Of a stretch of 64,000 nucleotides of DNA, positions 19,145-29,900 are shown piece after piece; position 1 is the stretch's first letter, and the number at the start of each line of letters is the position of its first letter. Origin of the DNA: Prorocentrum cordatum (taxonomy: Eukaryota > Sar > Dinophyceae > Prorocentrales > Prorocentraceae); NCBI GenBank assembly GCA_963575745.1, contig CAUYUJ010016357.1, positions 187,917 through 251,916 of the forward strand, written 5' to 3'. A program made the position numbers and the translations under genes. The notes below the pieces were generated by a model. The model was not told where the DNA came from. It ran no database searches and saw only the letters and a program-made list of their open reading frames with translations.

Positions 19145-20600
19145 ATGGTTGGGAAAAAGTAAGCGCTTGCCGTTCGGGCGCCGTGCCGACTCCCGTTCCA
19201 CTTCGCGTTGCCGCTGAGCGGCTTTTGCCTCGCTCGGCTTTGACGCGGCTGCATTTCGCGCGACGCGTGGTCTGAGCCCTTTCAAACCCCCCCTCGTCGC
19301 CGCGGCCCTTGCCGCCGCGGTCGCCGCCGAGCCGCCGCGGCCCATCGCCTCCTGCCGCGGTTGCCCGCCCCTCGCGCGTCTTGCGCCGTTTCCCACCGGC
19401 GCGTTTCATCTCCGCCGTGCAAGTTGCACAATGCGCCAGCCAGTCTTCCCCTTGGAATTTATATGTCGCGAATGCCTCTTTCAGCGGCCTCCGCTTGCAC
19501 AGCCCGCGCTCGTCTCGAGGCGTCGGCTTCGCCCCCCGCTCTTCCTGGCCCGCGCGGTCGCCTCGCAGCGCCTCCGACAACTTTCCCCACCCGCCATTCC
19601 GCGCCCATTGCGTGGCATCCTGTCGGAAGGACGAAATGTCAAGAAGGATGTCCCTCCGTCGCTTGGCCCCCAGCTTGCGCCGCGCCCCCATTCCAAATCC
19701 GCGATCGCCGCGCTCGCCGCCCGCCCGTAATCGGCGCGCGCGCGCCGTCAGTGCCGCAGGCGGGGCTATCATGACGCGCGCGCGCTCGACATTAAAAGCT
19801 GGGTGCTTCCGACGCCCGTCCAAGAACCACTGGTGCTCGTTTGATGGGAAGATTGGAAGCGCTACCATTCCGTATTCGGGCAGTCGGGCACGATCGCTTC
19901 GAGCAGCTGCACCGACTCCTCTTCGTCGTCGTCTCTAGTGCCTCGCCTCCGCGCAACGGCCGCCCATGGATCGTCGCCGCGAGCCCCCGCAGAAGCTGCT
20001 TCTTCGACAGGGCCAGGCGATATTCCAGAGCCGCTGGCAAGCCCTTCGCCAGGGGAAGCCACACTGGCAAGCTTGCGCGCTCCTTGTCATGGTGGCCTAA
20101 CCATAACAACTTGTTCTCCAACGTGCGCGGCCGTCTGTGTTCCTCCTGTGGCACGGGCGATCTTTGGATACGACCCAGTAACAGCTGCTCCCTTCGACCC
20201 TTCGCCCACTGCACGGCTCTCTGCATCCCGACGTGGCACCGCATGTCCAGTTTGGCATCAGGCCGCAACTGCTTCTACATGTCGCCCCAGAGCCGCGCGT
20301 CGTCCAGCGACGTCGCAACGAGTTTCTTCTTCGCCCGTTCAGCCCTGCACGCGTCGCACGCCAGGCCATTCTGTTCGGCAGTTGCCTCTGCATTTTCTCG
20401 CAACGCTCGCCCCCACATTGCGGTGCGCCGATCACCCACGACCCAGGCATGCACCGTGGTACGCCGTGCAATAAACTGTGCGCGCGTTCAAGCAGCGCTC
20501 CTCGGCGAAACCCGACTTGAACTCCAACAAACCACTCGTCTTGGCCCTCCACGCGCTTGCAGTCCGTCAGCTCCATCGCCCCCTGCACTGCCCATTCGCC
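19145..20600 (-). other. Possible decayed Cys-bearing coding region
   Basis: The minus strand has several overlapping frames of partly protein-like composition: LCKRRPLKEAFATYKFQGED followed by WLAHCATCTAEMKRAG (19.45-19.55 kb); CDACRAERAKKKLVATSL, a stop, then DAKLDMRCHVGMQRAVQWAK (20.2-20.4 kb); and MELTDCKRVEGQDEWFVGVQ (20.5-20.6 kb). The C-x2-C pairs and broken frames suggest remnants of a retroelement-type zinc-binding ORF, by analogy only. No reliable start, stop or family can be given. Confidence 0.3.
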
Positions 20601-20609
20601 TCTTGCTCC

Positions 20610-20760
20610 CCAGAAGATGTGCTACCCGTGTCCCTCCGTGGCACCCAGCGCGTACTTCCTCGCCTACTTCGACGACGACGACGACGAGGACGAAGACGCT
20701 ACGGCGACAGGCGGCGGCCGAAAGGCCTCCAAATTCTCCAAGAAACCCGAGGAAGCCTGA
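20610..20760 (+). other. Acidic GAC repeat with GGCGGC motif
   Basis: TTCGACGACGACGACGACGA and GGACGAAGACG encode an Asp/Glu run in a frame that ends GGRKASKFSKKPEEA-stop at 20758. The motif after the run resembles those at 7.62 and 39.14 kb. It may be a repeat-derived frame. Confidence 0.35.
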
Positions 20761-21298
20761 TGATACCTTCCGATGGCCGACCATGGAAACCGCAAAAAAC
20801 ACCCAGGAGGACAGAGGCTCCCCAGACGTACCGGAATGACCATGGGGAGCGAAATGCAATAAATGGGTCGGCAGGTGTGGCGTAAGCCTGTCGAGTCTGC
20901 TCCTGCGGCAGGCGTTTGGATTCCAAGGTCTGTCGAATGGCATTCCAAAGCGCAACGCTCCGCGCCGAACCCAACAGCTCCTAACTCCTATCCGCATCCG
21001 TGAGGGTTGCGGGTACATTATTTACTGGCCGCCGCAAAAACGATCCGCACTGAAATCCCCGCGCTCCGAGGTCCTTGGAGGCCCCAAATCTGCCGAATCC
21101 CCCCTCAACTCAATAGATGTCCGACGGTCTGTTGTTTTCAGAACTGGGGGGCGCCAACTTAGCGCCCCCTGTCCCAGAGGCACTTTTTGTTCCTGCGAAT
21201 CGTTGCTTGATTGTTCTCCAGGCCCAGGGGCCGAACCAAAGGGGAAACGCCCAGATTGGGAACAAAAAAAATCATCAGCTGGAAATCTCGGCCCAGGA
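20761..21298. other. No recognised feature
   Basis: Unique-looking sequence between the acidic repeat and the exon at 21299; part would be the 3' untranslated region of that exon. A TTTTTGTTCC/GGAACAAAAA inverted pair at 21184-21271 is the only structure noticed. Confidence 0.4.
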
Positions 21299-21472
21299 CT
21301 ATCCTCCGCCCTGCAGGGCCTCGGCCAGCGGGATCACGTCGTCTGGGAACATGTCCTGCTTCGTCTCCTGGAACAGCTCGTTGGCGAGGGCCTCAGCCGC
21401 CCAGACCAGCTCGCCCTCCAGCCGCTGCTTCCCCTCGATGTCGAGGCGCTCCTCGGCCTGTGTGAGCATCGC
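21299..21472 (-). CDS. Probable last exon, unknown protein
   Basis: The minus-strand acceptor CGCGAGAG|G is followed by a 58-codon phase-0 frame: AMLTQAEERLDIEGKQRLEG, ELVWAAEALANELFQETKQD, MFPDDVIPLAEALQGGG and TAG at 21299-21301. It is highly protein-like, helical and acidic, with almost all codons ending in G or C. It is phase-compatible with the exon at 24413-24851, which ends in phase 0 with a GC donor; the two would be separated by a 2.94-kb intron. No family is recognised. Confidence 0.6.
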   Translation of the reverse strand, partial: AMLTQAEERLDIEGKQRLEGELVWAAEALANELFQETKQDMFPDDVIPLAEALQGGG

Positions 21473-21485
21473 CTCTCGCGAGCGA

Positions 21486-21660
21486 CGAATCTATCCATAT
21501 GCGCGAGCCCTCGCGGCCTGGATGCCGAAGCGCGATCCCATGGATATGCGGTCCCGCGGCTGTGCTCCGCGCAGGGCATCTGCGCAACATCTGCCCTGTA
21601 TCCATGGGGCCGCGCCGATGAGTCTGGACCGCGAGGCTGGGGATATGGACATGCTTCCCG
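21486..21660. other. Inverted-repeat sequence beside a 3' splice site
   Basis: TCCATATGCGCGAGCCCTCG at the left is complementary, with small mismatches, to CGAGGCTGGGGATATGGA at the right, and further ATCCCATGGATATGCGG and TATCCATGGGG words lie between. The left arm ends within about 15 nt of the acceptor of the exon at 21299-21472, an arrangement reminiscent of introner-type elements. Confidence 0.45.
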
Positions 21661-21844
21661 CCCACTCGCCTCAGTCATGACGAGCTTGTCCACAGGGGCG
21701 TAAACCTAACGCGAGGGAGAGACTCAGAGGCATCGAGCTGAGGTGAACCGGGAACCTCCGAGGGCCGAGAGGTCTGGAGGATAGAAGAGGCGTCGCGGGC
21801 CTTCTTGAGCGATCTGAAGCGTTTGGTTATATACGTATTCGCTA

Positions 21845-22035
21845 GATGCTACAGCCGGATCTAGGCCAGAAGAGCATCCTTCAAGAACATGAAACCCTCC
21901 GCCAGCCCAAAAACAGAGAACATCCAAGGGTACCCTCCGCAATATGCACACGAACACCCAACAAACACGGAGAACATCAGGGGGCCCTCCCTGCACCGAC
22001 CTCGATCGAATGCCTTGGTCCGACCGTATATGCGT
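21845..22035. repeat. Dispersed 185-bp repeat, copy 1
   Basis: Shares in order with 31907-32078: ATCTAGGCCAGAAGAGCATC-type start, CAAGAACATGAAACCCT, GAACATCCAAGGGT, ACCCAACAAACACGGAGAAC, ACCGACCTCGATC and CTTGGTCCGACCGTAT. Function unknown. Confidence 0.75.
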
Positions 22036-22254
22036 ATAGATGAAAATGTTTTTACATATGAATATATACACAAACTCTGATCTATCCGCCACCGTTTCGG
22101 AGGCTGTGATTGGACTGTCCTCAGGTCCCTTCGAATTCGCCGAGTTGGGTATTCTAAATGCCCTGAGAAAGGGCCAGAGCCTTCCGGGGTGGTTGCGTCG
22201 TGGCTTTTGGTGTCCCCACGCTACTCTTCCAGGGGCAACAGGGCGCCAGCACAG

Positions 22255-22700
22255 GCCACAAGTGTCCCAAGAGGCCCCCAAGACGATCCAAGAGGTTCTC
22301 GACTCGGCCTAGTAGAGCCACACGACGCCCAGTATGCCCTTTATACGGGCCAAGGGCGCCCAAGACGCCCCAAGAGGGCCTCAAGATGATCCCCCGAAAA
22401 CCAACATCATCATTTTTCCCGGGGCTAATTCAACCGATGTTAGCGTTCTCGCGTCTCCGAGCTTCCAGCGCTCCAAGACAGTCAAGGATGCCCCCGAGGT
22501 GGCTCCAAGAGGCCTCAATAGGCCCCCCAACAGGGCCTCAAGCCCAAGAAAACCCCAAGAGGCGCCCAGAAAGGGGAACCCAAACTGCAACTTCGAGCCT
22601 GCCCCCACAAGGTGCCTCCACAAGGGGTTCACAAGACGCCCCCCGAAACCCCCAGAATGCATCCAGAATGCCGCAGAAAGATGTCTCCAGCATGTCCTCC
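22255..22700. repeat. AGAGGCCCC array
   Basis: GTCCCAAGAGGCCCCCAAGA, CGCCCCAAGAGGGCCTCAAG and similar words, as at 6.6-7.6 kb, with a GGGGAACCCAAACTGCAACT block matching that array's longer unit. Confidence 0.7.
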
Positions 22701-23253
22701 GAAAAGGCACGGTGGCGGGATGGGCTTAAGGCCACTAGATCCGCCGCCCCCAACTTGCCATCGCTCGGACGTCCATTCCACGTGCATTGTTCGGTTTCGT
22801 GCGTGCTCTTCTTGCCAGATGGTCCAGGATGCTCCTCGATGGTCCTCGTCGAAAAAATGCACACGTCCGAGCGATACCAAACCAATGGTCTTGCCACAGG
22901 TCGGGCGTTGGCAGAACTGGGTTTAATGGAACCTGGTTTAGTGATGTGTACTGGGGATCCCCCCCCGCCCCGTTCCACTAACCGGAACTGCCGTCACCCG
23001 AAGAAAGACCGGCTACGGCAGACCTGGCTCAATTCAATGGCTCCGAGGCCCTACCACTAACCGGGTCCCCTCACCTGCGGTTGCGGCTATACCCAAACAG
23101 GGGTGCCCAGCGTGCTGGGCGCCTGGGCGGCTGCTGGCCCTCTTTGGAAGAGCTTCCCGTGGGGCTCCGGCCCGGTGCGCCGCCCGGGGAGCTGCGCCGT
23201 CCTGCGCCAGCTTCTGGGGCCTCGGTGGGCCGTCGTGGCCCGTCGGAAGTACC
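22701..23253. other. No recognised feature
   Basis: Unique-looking sequence with a CCCCCCCCGCCCC run near 22960. No supported coding region or repeat. Confidence 0.4.
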
Positions 23254-23409
23254 AAGGGCTCCTGACTTCGCGCTTCGCGCTGCGCGAAGCGCGAACAACT
23301 TCGCGCTCTTGCGCCGCCCCGAAAGGGGAGAAGAGGAGGGCGAGGAGGAGGGGGAGGGGGAGTGAGGCCCGCGAAGCGCGACTAACTTCGCGCCCTCGTG
23401 GGAGCCCTT
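23254..23409. mobile_element. Foldback element family C, copy 3
   Basis: AAGGGCTCCTGACTTCGCGC opens and CTTCGCGCCCTCGTGGGAGC plus CCTT closes the element, with internal CTTCGCGCTGCGCGAAGC and an AAAGGGGAGAAGAGG core. AGTAC lies near both borders, a weak target duplication. Confidence 0.7.
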
Positions 23410-24400
23410 GAGTACAGTCGGCCCAGATTAGTAGGCCGACCCTGCCAAATCAACGGTACCCTTGTGTCCTGTGTCTCGCGACCCATGCCTCCTGCATTCC
23501 CATGGCAGTGTGGCCCTTGGAAGGGTCTTGTGTCCTCTCGCGTGTCCTGTCCAATCGAGTCCGACTGCAGGAAAGCGCCAGAGCACGCAAAGCCTGACAG
23601 AAGCTCAGGAATTACATGTTTCGCCTCCTGAGGGCCACGTGGGGCTTCTTCTGAGGGCCCCTTGGCCGTCTTGAGGCCCTCCTGGGCCGCCTTGAAGCCA
23701 TGTTGCGTCATCCAGGAACGCTGTTGGGCGGTCTTGGAACCTCTTGGAGCGCTTTTGGGCCGTCTTGGAGCCCTCTTGGACGGTTCTCTTCGCAACTCTT
23801 CCCCTCCTTCGACGCGTTTTGGCGCTCCCCGACGGGTCCGAGACGGCCGCGGAAAAAACAGTGCTGCCTGGGGCTTCATGGCCCCCCCCCCCATCTGTTG
23901 CCCTCCATGAGCCGTTCCCCCTCCAGGGGTTTCCAAAACGACTCAGGGGGAATACATGGTGCAGTGGCTGTGGAAGACTTCGGCCCCACGTCTGGTCACA
24001 TTGGCGTTGGAGGGACTGTTGGCGTGCCACGTGTTGATCGCCTGAACGCTTCCGAAATGTGCGGGTGCATCGGTGGTCTCGCTGGCCCTGTCTTCTCCTG
24101 ACCCATGGCGTCGCCCTGGCGCTTGGTTGTTCCACTCTCGGCCGAAGAACGCCGTCCTCGGAGCGCAACTGCGTCAGCCTCGAGGCTTGGTCTATCAAGG
24201 GGCGCACCCGTGCTCACACCCCCGAGGCGGCCCCGACGCGACCGGTCACTGCACGCTGGCGTGTTGAGCGAAGATCCGACCGAACCTCACCACCACGACC
24301 TCCATGATCATCGTCGTCGACGGTGTGGGCTCCTTTCAGGATGTGGCGCCCGCTCACTGCAAATGAGCGTGGGGCCGTAGCTTAAGTGGAAAACCAACCA
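23410..24400. other. Mostly unannotated; reverse GGCC array in part
   Basis: 23620-23830 is the reverse of the AGAGGCCCC array (GGGCCGTCTTGGAGCCCTCT). A poly-C run lies at 23882-23891. The rest is unique-looking with no frame I would defend. Confidence 0.5.
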
Positions 24401-24412
24401 CCCCGCTGGAGC

Positions 24413-24851
24413 CTTGTTCAAGATATCGTGGCGGACCTTCACGTATTCGCTCTCGAACTTCACCCAATCTTCGTCGAACTTCTCGAGCTCCTCCTTCAAG
24501 TCCGACTTAAACCGCTTCAGGCCTGTGGCGAAGTCATCCGTCATGCGGGGCTCGATGATGCTGCCAATTCTGTTCATGTAATGGTCGACATCCTTGAGAA
24601 AATTTTCCGATGCGGTCCGGATTTCCTCGGGCAGCGCGTACTCCTCTCCGTTGAACGAGATGTTCGCGTTCTCACGGACGTAGCGCGCCTGGGTGATCAC
24701 GTTCACGTCGTAACCGAAAGGGAAGAACTGCGGCGTGGGCGCCAAATACTTGTGGTGGTAGTTGAACCTATAATTGAACTGGCCCTCCTTCTTCGAGTGC
24801 AGCTGCAGGTGCTCTGCCAGAAGGCCGATCATGTTCAGAAAACGAGCAATC
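24413..24851 (-). CDS. Probable internal exon, unknown protein
   Basis: The minus-strand TTATTTCTTCCCGAG|G acceptor opens a 439-nt exon: IARFLNMIGLLAEHLQLHSK, KEGQFNYRFNYHHKYLAPTP, QFFPFGYDVNVITQARYVRE, NANISFNGEEYALPEEIRTA, then a charged helical stretch MTDDFATGLKRFKSDLKEEL, EKFDEDWVKFESEYVKVRHD ending ILNK. It closes at AACAAG|GC, a GC donor. It begins with one base of a split codon and ends in phase 0, matching the exon at 21299-21472. Aromatic and Asn-rich in its first half, coiled-coil-like in the second. No family is recognised. This is among the best coding evidence in the window. Confidence 0.65.
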
Positions 24852-24891
24852 CTCGGGAAGAAATAAATCACATTAACAGAAGACTTTCGAG

Positions 24892-24957
24892 CGCGCCCAA
24901 ACAATCTCTCCGCTGGCGCCAAGCCCCCTCCCCGAGGCTGCCCGGCGCCAGCGGAGA
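24892..24957. other. Hairpin in the presumed upstream intron
   Basis: TCTCCGCTGGCGCC and GGCGCCAGCGGAGA form a perfect 14-bp inverted pair about 40-100 nt upstream (minus strand) of the acceptor of the exon at 24413-24851. Confidence 0.6.
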
Positions 24958-25454
24958 ACCCGTCTGCGAACGTCAGAATATTGTCGTTTATGTGGCTCTC
25001 TAATTCTCTAAGTCCGCTCCCTGGAGAAAGTCCTCGTCCCGGGACGTCACGCTTACGCGGCCCGAGTCGTGCCCTGGGGGACCGAGCGCAGAATGAGCAG
25101 CCACACATTTTTGCTCGTGACGCCCAGATCAAGATCTAGGTCGGGCCTGTCCCCTTACAGGGGGATTTTTGGCGAAAAGTCAAAAATACAAAAAACACCC
25201 AAAATGCTCAAACATTGTCAAAAAACATAGTCCCCAGACTATTTCCCTATCTAGGCTCTGCCTAGAAGGGTTCTTACTCTCTTTGCTTAAAGAGGCCAGG
25301 CAGTGCAAATCACCCCGGGCGGTTCCCCCAGTCCCCTGGGAGCCAAGCGAAAGCAACAACAAAGGTAAAAGCAAACGCGCGGTTCCCCCAGCTGCGCTCC
25401 CTGGGTGCCAAGCAAAAGCAAAAGCAAAGGCAAAAGTGAAGGCAAAAGCGAAGG

Positions 25455-25640
25455 CAAAGCAAAATCATAGCATAGCATAGCATAGCATAGCACAGCACAG
25501 CATAGCTCAGCATAACATAGCATAATATAGCATAGCCTAGCCTAGCCCAGCATAGCATTGCGCAGCATAGCATGCCATAGCATAGCATGACATGACATGG
25601 CATAGCAGAGCAGAGCATAGCGCAGCACAGCATCCACTAT
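25455..25640. repeat. CATAG pentamer microsatellite
   Basis: CATAGCATAGCATAGCATAG and variants (CACAG, CCTAG, CATGA) after an AAAGCAAAAGC-rich stretch. It gives a spurious Cys/Met-rich frame. Confidence 0.9.
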
Positions 25641-25647
25641 TGCTGCT

Positions 25648-25960
25648 GCTGTATATATATATATACATATATATATATATCTACTTAGATGTGTGTGTGT
25701 GTGCGCACGTATGTTCCATGCATGTTGTCCGTCAGTGGGCCATCTTGAGCCCTTAGTGCGGGAGTTTGAGCCCTTAGGATTCAGGAAGGTTTCGCACATT
25801 GCACCGGCTGGGAGACATGAAACCTGACGTATTACCGCATGTCCTAAATGTCTCTCTATGTATGCAAATCTGTGTATATATATACATAACACCCATGTGG
25901 AATGCTGCATGTGTGTGTGTGTGTGCGTGTGTATGCATGTATTTGTTCAGCACCGCGTCG
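25648..25960. repeat. TA and GT microsatellites with unique spacer
   Basis: TATATATATATATACATATA near 25650-25680, TGTGTGTGTGTGC near 25690, a short unique segment, then TGTGTGTGTGTGTGTGCGTG near 25910. Confidence 0.85.
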
Positions 25961-25967
25961 TAATGCC

Positions 25968-26455
<488 letters not shown>

Positions 26456-26754
26456 GTTACAGTACGACGATGAGGAGAAGGAGGAGGACGGCGTTTACCG
26501 CTCCTACTAATGTTGCCTTTCTAGAGGCTCCAACTCCTAGGTAGGGTCGCACTGGGATAATTTCTAACTATTTTTGAATATCCCTCCTGTAGAGGGACAG
26601 GCCCGACTTAGATCAAGATCCCTGGAGGTCACTGCAAGCCGCTGGAGACATCCCAGAGGCCCGAAAACGTCAGAAACCACTGATCCTCCCCACTCTGGAT
26701 CAGTGCCTGAAGCCGTGGGCCCCCAAACTCTCGACACCTTCCCTGGAGTTAGTT

Positions 26755-26947
26755 TTAAGTCGGGCCTGTCCCCCTACAGGGGGATTTTCGATGAAAAATA
26801 AAACATATCCCAACAATAATCAACAAATTGTCCAAAAATAGTATGGGGACTAATTTTCTGGTATTTTGTTGACCCTTTTGGGGTATTGCTGGGGTATTTT
26901 ATATTTGTCACCGAGAATTCCCCTGTAGGGGGACAGGCCCGACTTAA
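26755..26947. mobile_element. Family A element, complete
   Basis: TTAAGTCGGGCCTGTCCCCC TACAGGGGGATTTT at the left; GAATTCCCCTGTAGGGGGAC AGGCCCGACTTAA at the right. 193 bp with an AT-rich interior. Flanking 10-mers GAGTTAGTTT and AGATTAATTC differ only by transitions, a possible decayed target duplication. Confidence 0.75.
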
Positions 26948-27093
26948 GATTAATTCTCACCCCATATAATGTTCTGATGGTTCTGGTGTCCGAACGCAAC
27001 ACCCGGAGGCCGGAACAGATCAAGGGGCCCAGGGACAAACGAATAAGTAGACGCAATCCCAGGGTTCCCCCCATCTTTGCAGATCTCCTGGAT

Positions 27094-27195
27094 TTTAGCA
27101 TTCCCACTTCCAGTATCGTCCCCATATCTTCTGGGGGATCGACGCTGACCTGTTTCTGTGTATTCCTCCCTCGTGGACAGAGGGAACAAAACAAA
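27094..27195. repeat. Dispersed repeat family F, partial copy
   Basis: CCCCATATCTTCTGGGGGAT, CGACGCTGACCTGTTTCTGT and GTATTCCTCCCTC follow the order seen at 5.4 and 32.9 kb but are diverged. Confidence 0.5.
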
Positions 27196-27356
27196 CGAAG
27201 ATGTACGGTTTCAGCTCGCTGGAGGTATGGGTCCCGCAATCCTCTTGATGCTTGGCTCGTCCAGCGGGTCCAGCTCGACGAAGGGGAGGCTCTCCTTGGT
27301 CGTGATGCGACGACGACGGCGGCAACGACGATGACTCGGCGGCGAAGGGGGGGACG

Positions 27357-27404
27357 TGAGAAGGAGAAGGCCTTCTCAGAAGGCGGCGGGGCTTCGCAGA
27401 AGCC
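27357..27404. mobile_element. Family E palindromic element, short copy
   Basis: AGAAGGAGAAGGCCTTCTCA then GAAGGCGGCGGGGCTTCGCA GAAG. The self-complementary GAGAAGGCCTTCTC core is intact. A (GGA)n tract follows at 27470-27530. Confidence 0.55.
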
Positions 27405-27556
27405 ATAACGAGCGGCGTCCAGCCGCGGCAACAAGAGGGCTCCCGAAGGCCAGAACACAGTGGAAAGAACGAGGAGGAGGAGGAGGAGCAGGAAGAGGAG
27501 GAGGAGGAGAAGGAGGAGGAGGAGCAGGCGGCGGCGGCGGCGAACGGCAGGCTCGC

Positions 27557-27616
27557 CTGGATCGTAATGCACTCCTTCAGGAGGCAGAACTCGCGGGTCT
27601 GCTTAAACTTCTGGAC
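27557..27616 (-). CDS. Possible 60-nt exon, unknown protein
   Basis: On the minus strand CCCCTGGGCAG|G is an acceptor and ATCCAG|GCGAGC a GC donor. Between them is VQKFKQTREFCLLKECITIQ, 20 codons, phase 0 at both ends. A (TCC)n run on the same strand lies just upstream and could serve as polypyrimidine tract. It is not phase-compatible with the next minus-strand exon at 24413-24851, so an intermediate exon or another gene would be needed. No family is recognised. Confidence 0.4.
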
Positions 27617-27833
27617 CTGCCCAGGGGACTGTGGCCTGCAGTATTCTGGCTCCTCCTCCTCCTCCTCCTCCTCCTCGTCCTCCTCATCCTCCTCTAACGT
27701 GGCTCCCCTTACTTCTCCTGCTTCATCGACATGTTTTCGGGCGTCTTCTCTCACTTAATGAATCGCCCAAGGCCTCCAGAGAGGCCCCGCAACTTTTGTT
27801 CTTCCTGCTCCTCCTCGAAGATCTGAGATCATT

Positions 27834-29233
27834 CCCAACCATCCTCTGGTGTTGGGTCCTCGTTTTGAAGAGACAGCGCCCCACGTTCTCGCTCCTCTCC
27901 TCCTCCACCTGCTCCCTCCTCCCATCCATTGCCTCTACCCTCCGCATGTCATCATCGTCCAATGGGCACATGCAATTCCACCTCCACTTCGGCACACTCA
28001 TCACACGTTTCGTGGCCACATAGGGTGCTCCACCAGAGACCCCAATGGTAGGGTCCGCATGCAGTTCCAACCCCAATCCGGCGCATCCCTCACACGTAGG
28101 TTTTGTGGCCCCATAAGGTGCTCTATCGAAGGCCCCAGTGGCAGGGTCCGCATGCAAATTCACCTCCATGTCGGCGCACCCCTCACACGGTTCGTGGCCC
28201 CACAGGGTGCTCCACCGAAGGCCCCAATCGTGCTGCACCGAAGGCCCCAGTGGCAGGATCCCCATGCAGTTCCACCTCCATTTCGGCGCACCCCTCACAC
28301 GTTTCGTGGCACCATAGTGTGCTCCACTGGAGGCCCCAGTGGCAGGGTCCGCATGCAGTTCCACACCAATTTCGGCACCTCTCACATGTTTCGTAGCCAC
28401 AGACAGAAGGAGCTCCATCGAAGGCCCCAGCGCAGTGGCATGGCCCGCATGCAATTCCACCCCCAATCTGGCGCACCCGTCACACGTTTCGTGGCCCCAT
28501 GAGGTGCTTCACCGAAGGCCCAGGGTTGGCATGCAGTTCCACTTCCACTTCGGCGTGCCCCTCAGACGTTTTGTGGCCCCGTAGAGAGCTCCACCGAAGG
28601 CCCCACTGGCCAGGTCCACATGCGGCTCCACCCCCGCTTTCGGCACACTCCTCACACGTGTCGTGGCCCACAGGGAGGGAGCTCCATCGAAGGTCCCAAT
28701 GGCAGGGTCCGCAGGCAGTTCCACAACAATTTCGGTGCACCCCTCACACGATTTGTGGCCCCATGAGGTGCTTCACCGAAGGCCCCAGTGGCAGGATCCG
28801 CATGCAGTTCCCCCCCCAATCTGGCGCACCCGTCATACGTGTCGTTGCCCCAGAGGGTGCTCGACCGAAGGCCCCAGTGGCAGGGTCCGCATGCAATTCC
28901 ACCCCAATTTCGGCGCACCCCTCACACGTTTCGCAGCCCTGTAGGGAGCTCCACCGAAGGCCCCAGTGGCAATGATCACATGCGGTTCCACCCCTGCTTT
29001 CGGCGCACCCCTCACACATTTCGTGGCCACAAAGGGAGGGTCCGCATGCAGTTCCACCCCATTTCGGTGCACCCCTCACACGTTTCGTGGCACCGATAGG
29101 GAGCTTCACCGACGGCCCCAGTGGTAGATCGGCATGCAGTTCCACTTTCACTTCGGCGTACCCCTTCACACGTTTCGCGGCCACAAAGGGAGGGAGCTCC
29201 ACCGAAGACCCCGATTGCTGCGTTCGCATGGCG
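27834..29233. repeat. Modular element G2: head, CTC tract, 89-bp satellite
   Basis: The head CCCAACCATCCTCTGGTGTT GGGTCCTCGTTTTGAAGAGA leads into CTCCTCTCCTCC and then, from about 27960, about 14 satellite units bearing CACCCCTCACACGTTTCGTG, GGAGCTCCACCGAAGGCCCC and AGTGGCAGGGTCCGCATGCA. Orientation is opposite to G1. The array resumes briefly at 29790-29840 after an inserted foldback block and ends at the tail motif near 29.87 kb. Confidence 0.85.
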
Positions 29234-29775
29234 TACTCTGTGTCCCTCAATAATTCTGGGTCCCTGGACTACTGGTACCCCCCGGACTACAGGTACCCCT
29301 TCCGTACACCCCCCCTGGACTACAGGTACCCCCCCCTGGACTACAGGTACCCCTCCCCGGATTACAGGTACCCCCCCCCCGGACTACAGGTACCCCCGTT
29401 AGGCGCTACAAATCCTCTCCGAAGCTACAGGACCCCGTCAATTCGCTATCCACTGGGAGCCAAAACGGTCCACCAAGTTTGTCGTCTCTGCACATTTCCA
29501 CCCATCGCCCACATTGGGTCAGCGGTCGAGACGGGGAACTGTGGAGGGACGAATGGGCGTCGACGAATAACATGCGTGCTTCGACGAATAACATGCGCGC
29601 GCCCCCGGACTACAGGTACCCCCGCGCGGTCCCACCCCCGGACTACACCCCCTGGACTACAGGTACCCCTTCCCCGGACTACAGGTACCCCCCCCCGGAC
29701 TACTGACACCCCCCCCTGGACTAGTACCCACCCCGGACTACAGGTACCCCCAGAACTATTGAGGGACACAGAGTA
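29234..29775. mobile_element. Foldback block carrying an ACTACAGGTACCCCC minisatellite
   Basis: The left arm TACTCTGTGTCCCTCAATAA TTCTGG (29234-29259) and right arm CCAGAACTATTGAGGGACAC AGAGTA (29750-29775) are inverted copies. Between them CTGGACTACAGGTACCCCC repeats irregularly at 29265-29400 and 29600-29755, around a unique 200-bp middle that contains a 21-bp duplication (TTCGACGAATAACATGCG-like, 29560-29605). It splits the G2 satellite. Confidence 0.75.
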
Positions 29776-29789
29776 CCCGCACCCGAGCC

Positions 29790-29900
29790 GGCGCACCCCA
29801 TCACATGTTTCGTGGCCCCAGAGGGAGCTGCCCCCCGTTCGTCCCGAATGGCTTGCGGTACTTGCACCCGCATGTGGCTGGGTCCTTCGCAAGGATGTGT
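29790..29900. repeat. Last satellite unit and tail motif of G2
   Basis: CACCCCATCACATGTTTCGT GGCCCC is one more 89-bp-family unit, followed by GCATGTGGCTGGGTCCTTCG CAAGGA, the tail. On minus the tail reads LAKDPATCGCKYRKPFG. Confidence 0.65.

Noticed and set aside
24370-24400. GGGGCCGTAGCTTAAGTGG as a spliced-leader relic
   Set aside because: It lacks the CATTTTGGCT middle of the dinoflagellate spliced leader; only CCGTAG and a CTTAAG end match.
26755-26760. piggyBac-type TTAA target site for family A
   Set aside because: Other copies lack TTAA at the edge and have 8-11-bp duplications outside the ends.
29260-29760. CRISPR-like array of regularly spaced ACTACAGGTACCCCC
   Set aside because: Spacing is irregular, spacers are absent or tiny, units are a minisatellite between foldback arms, and the genome is eukaryotic.
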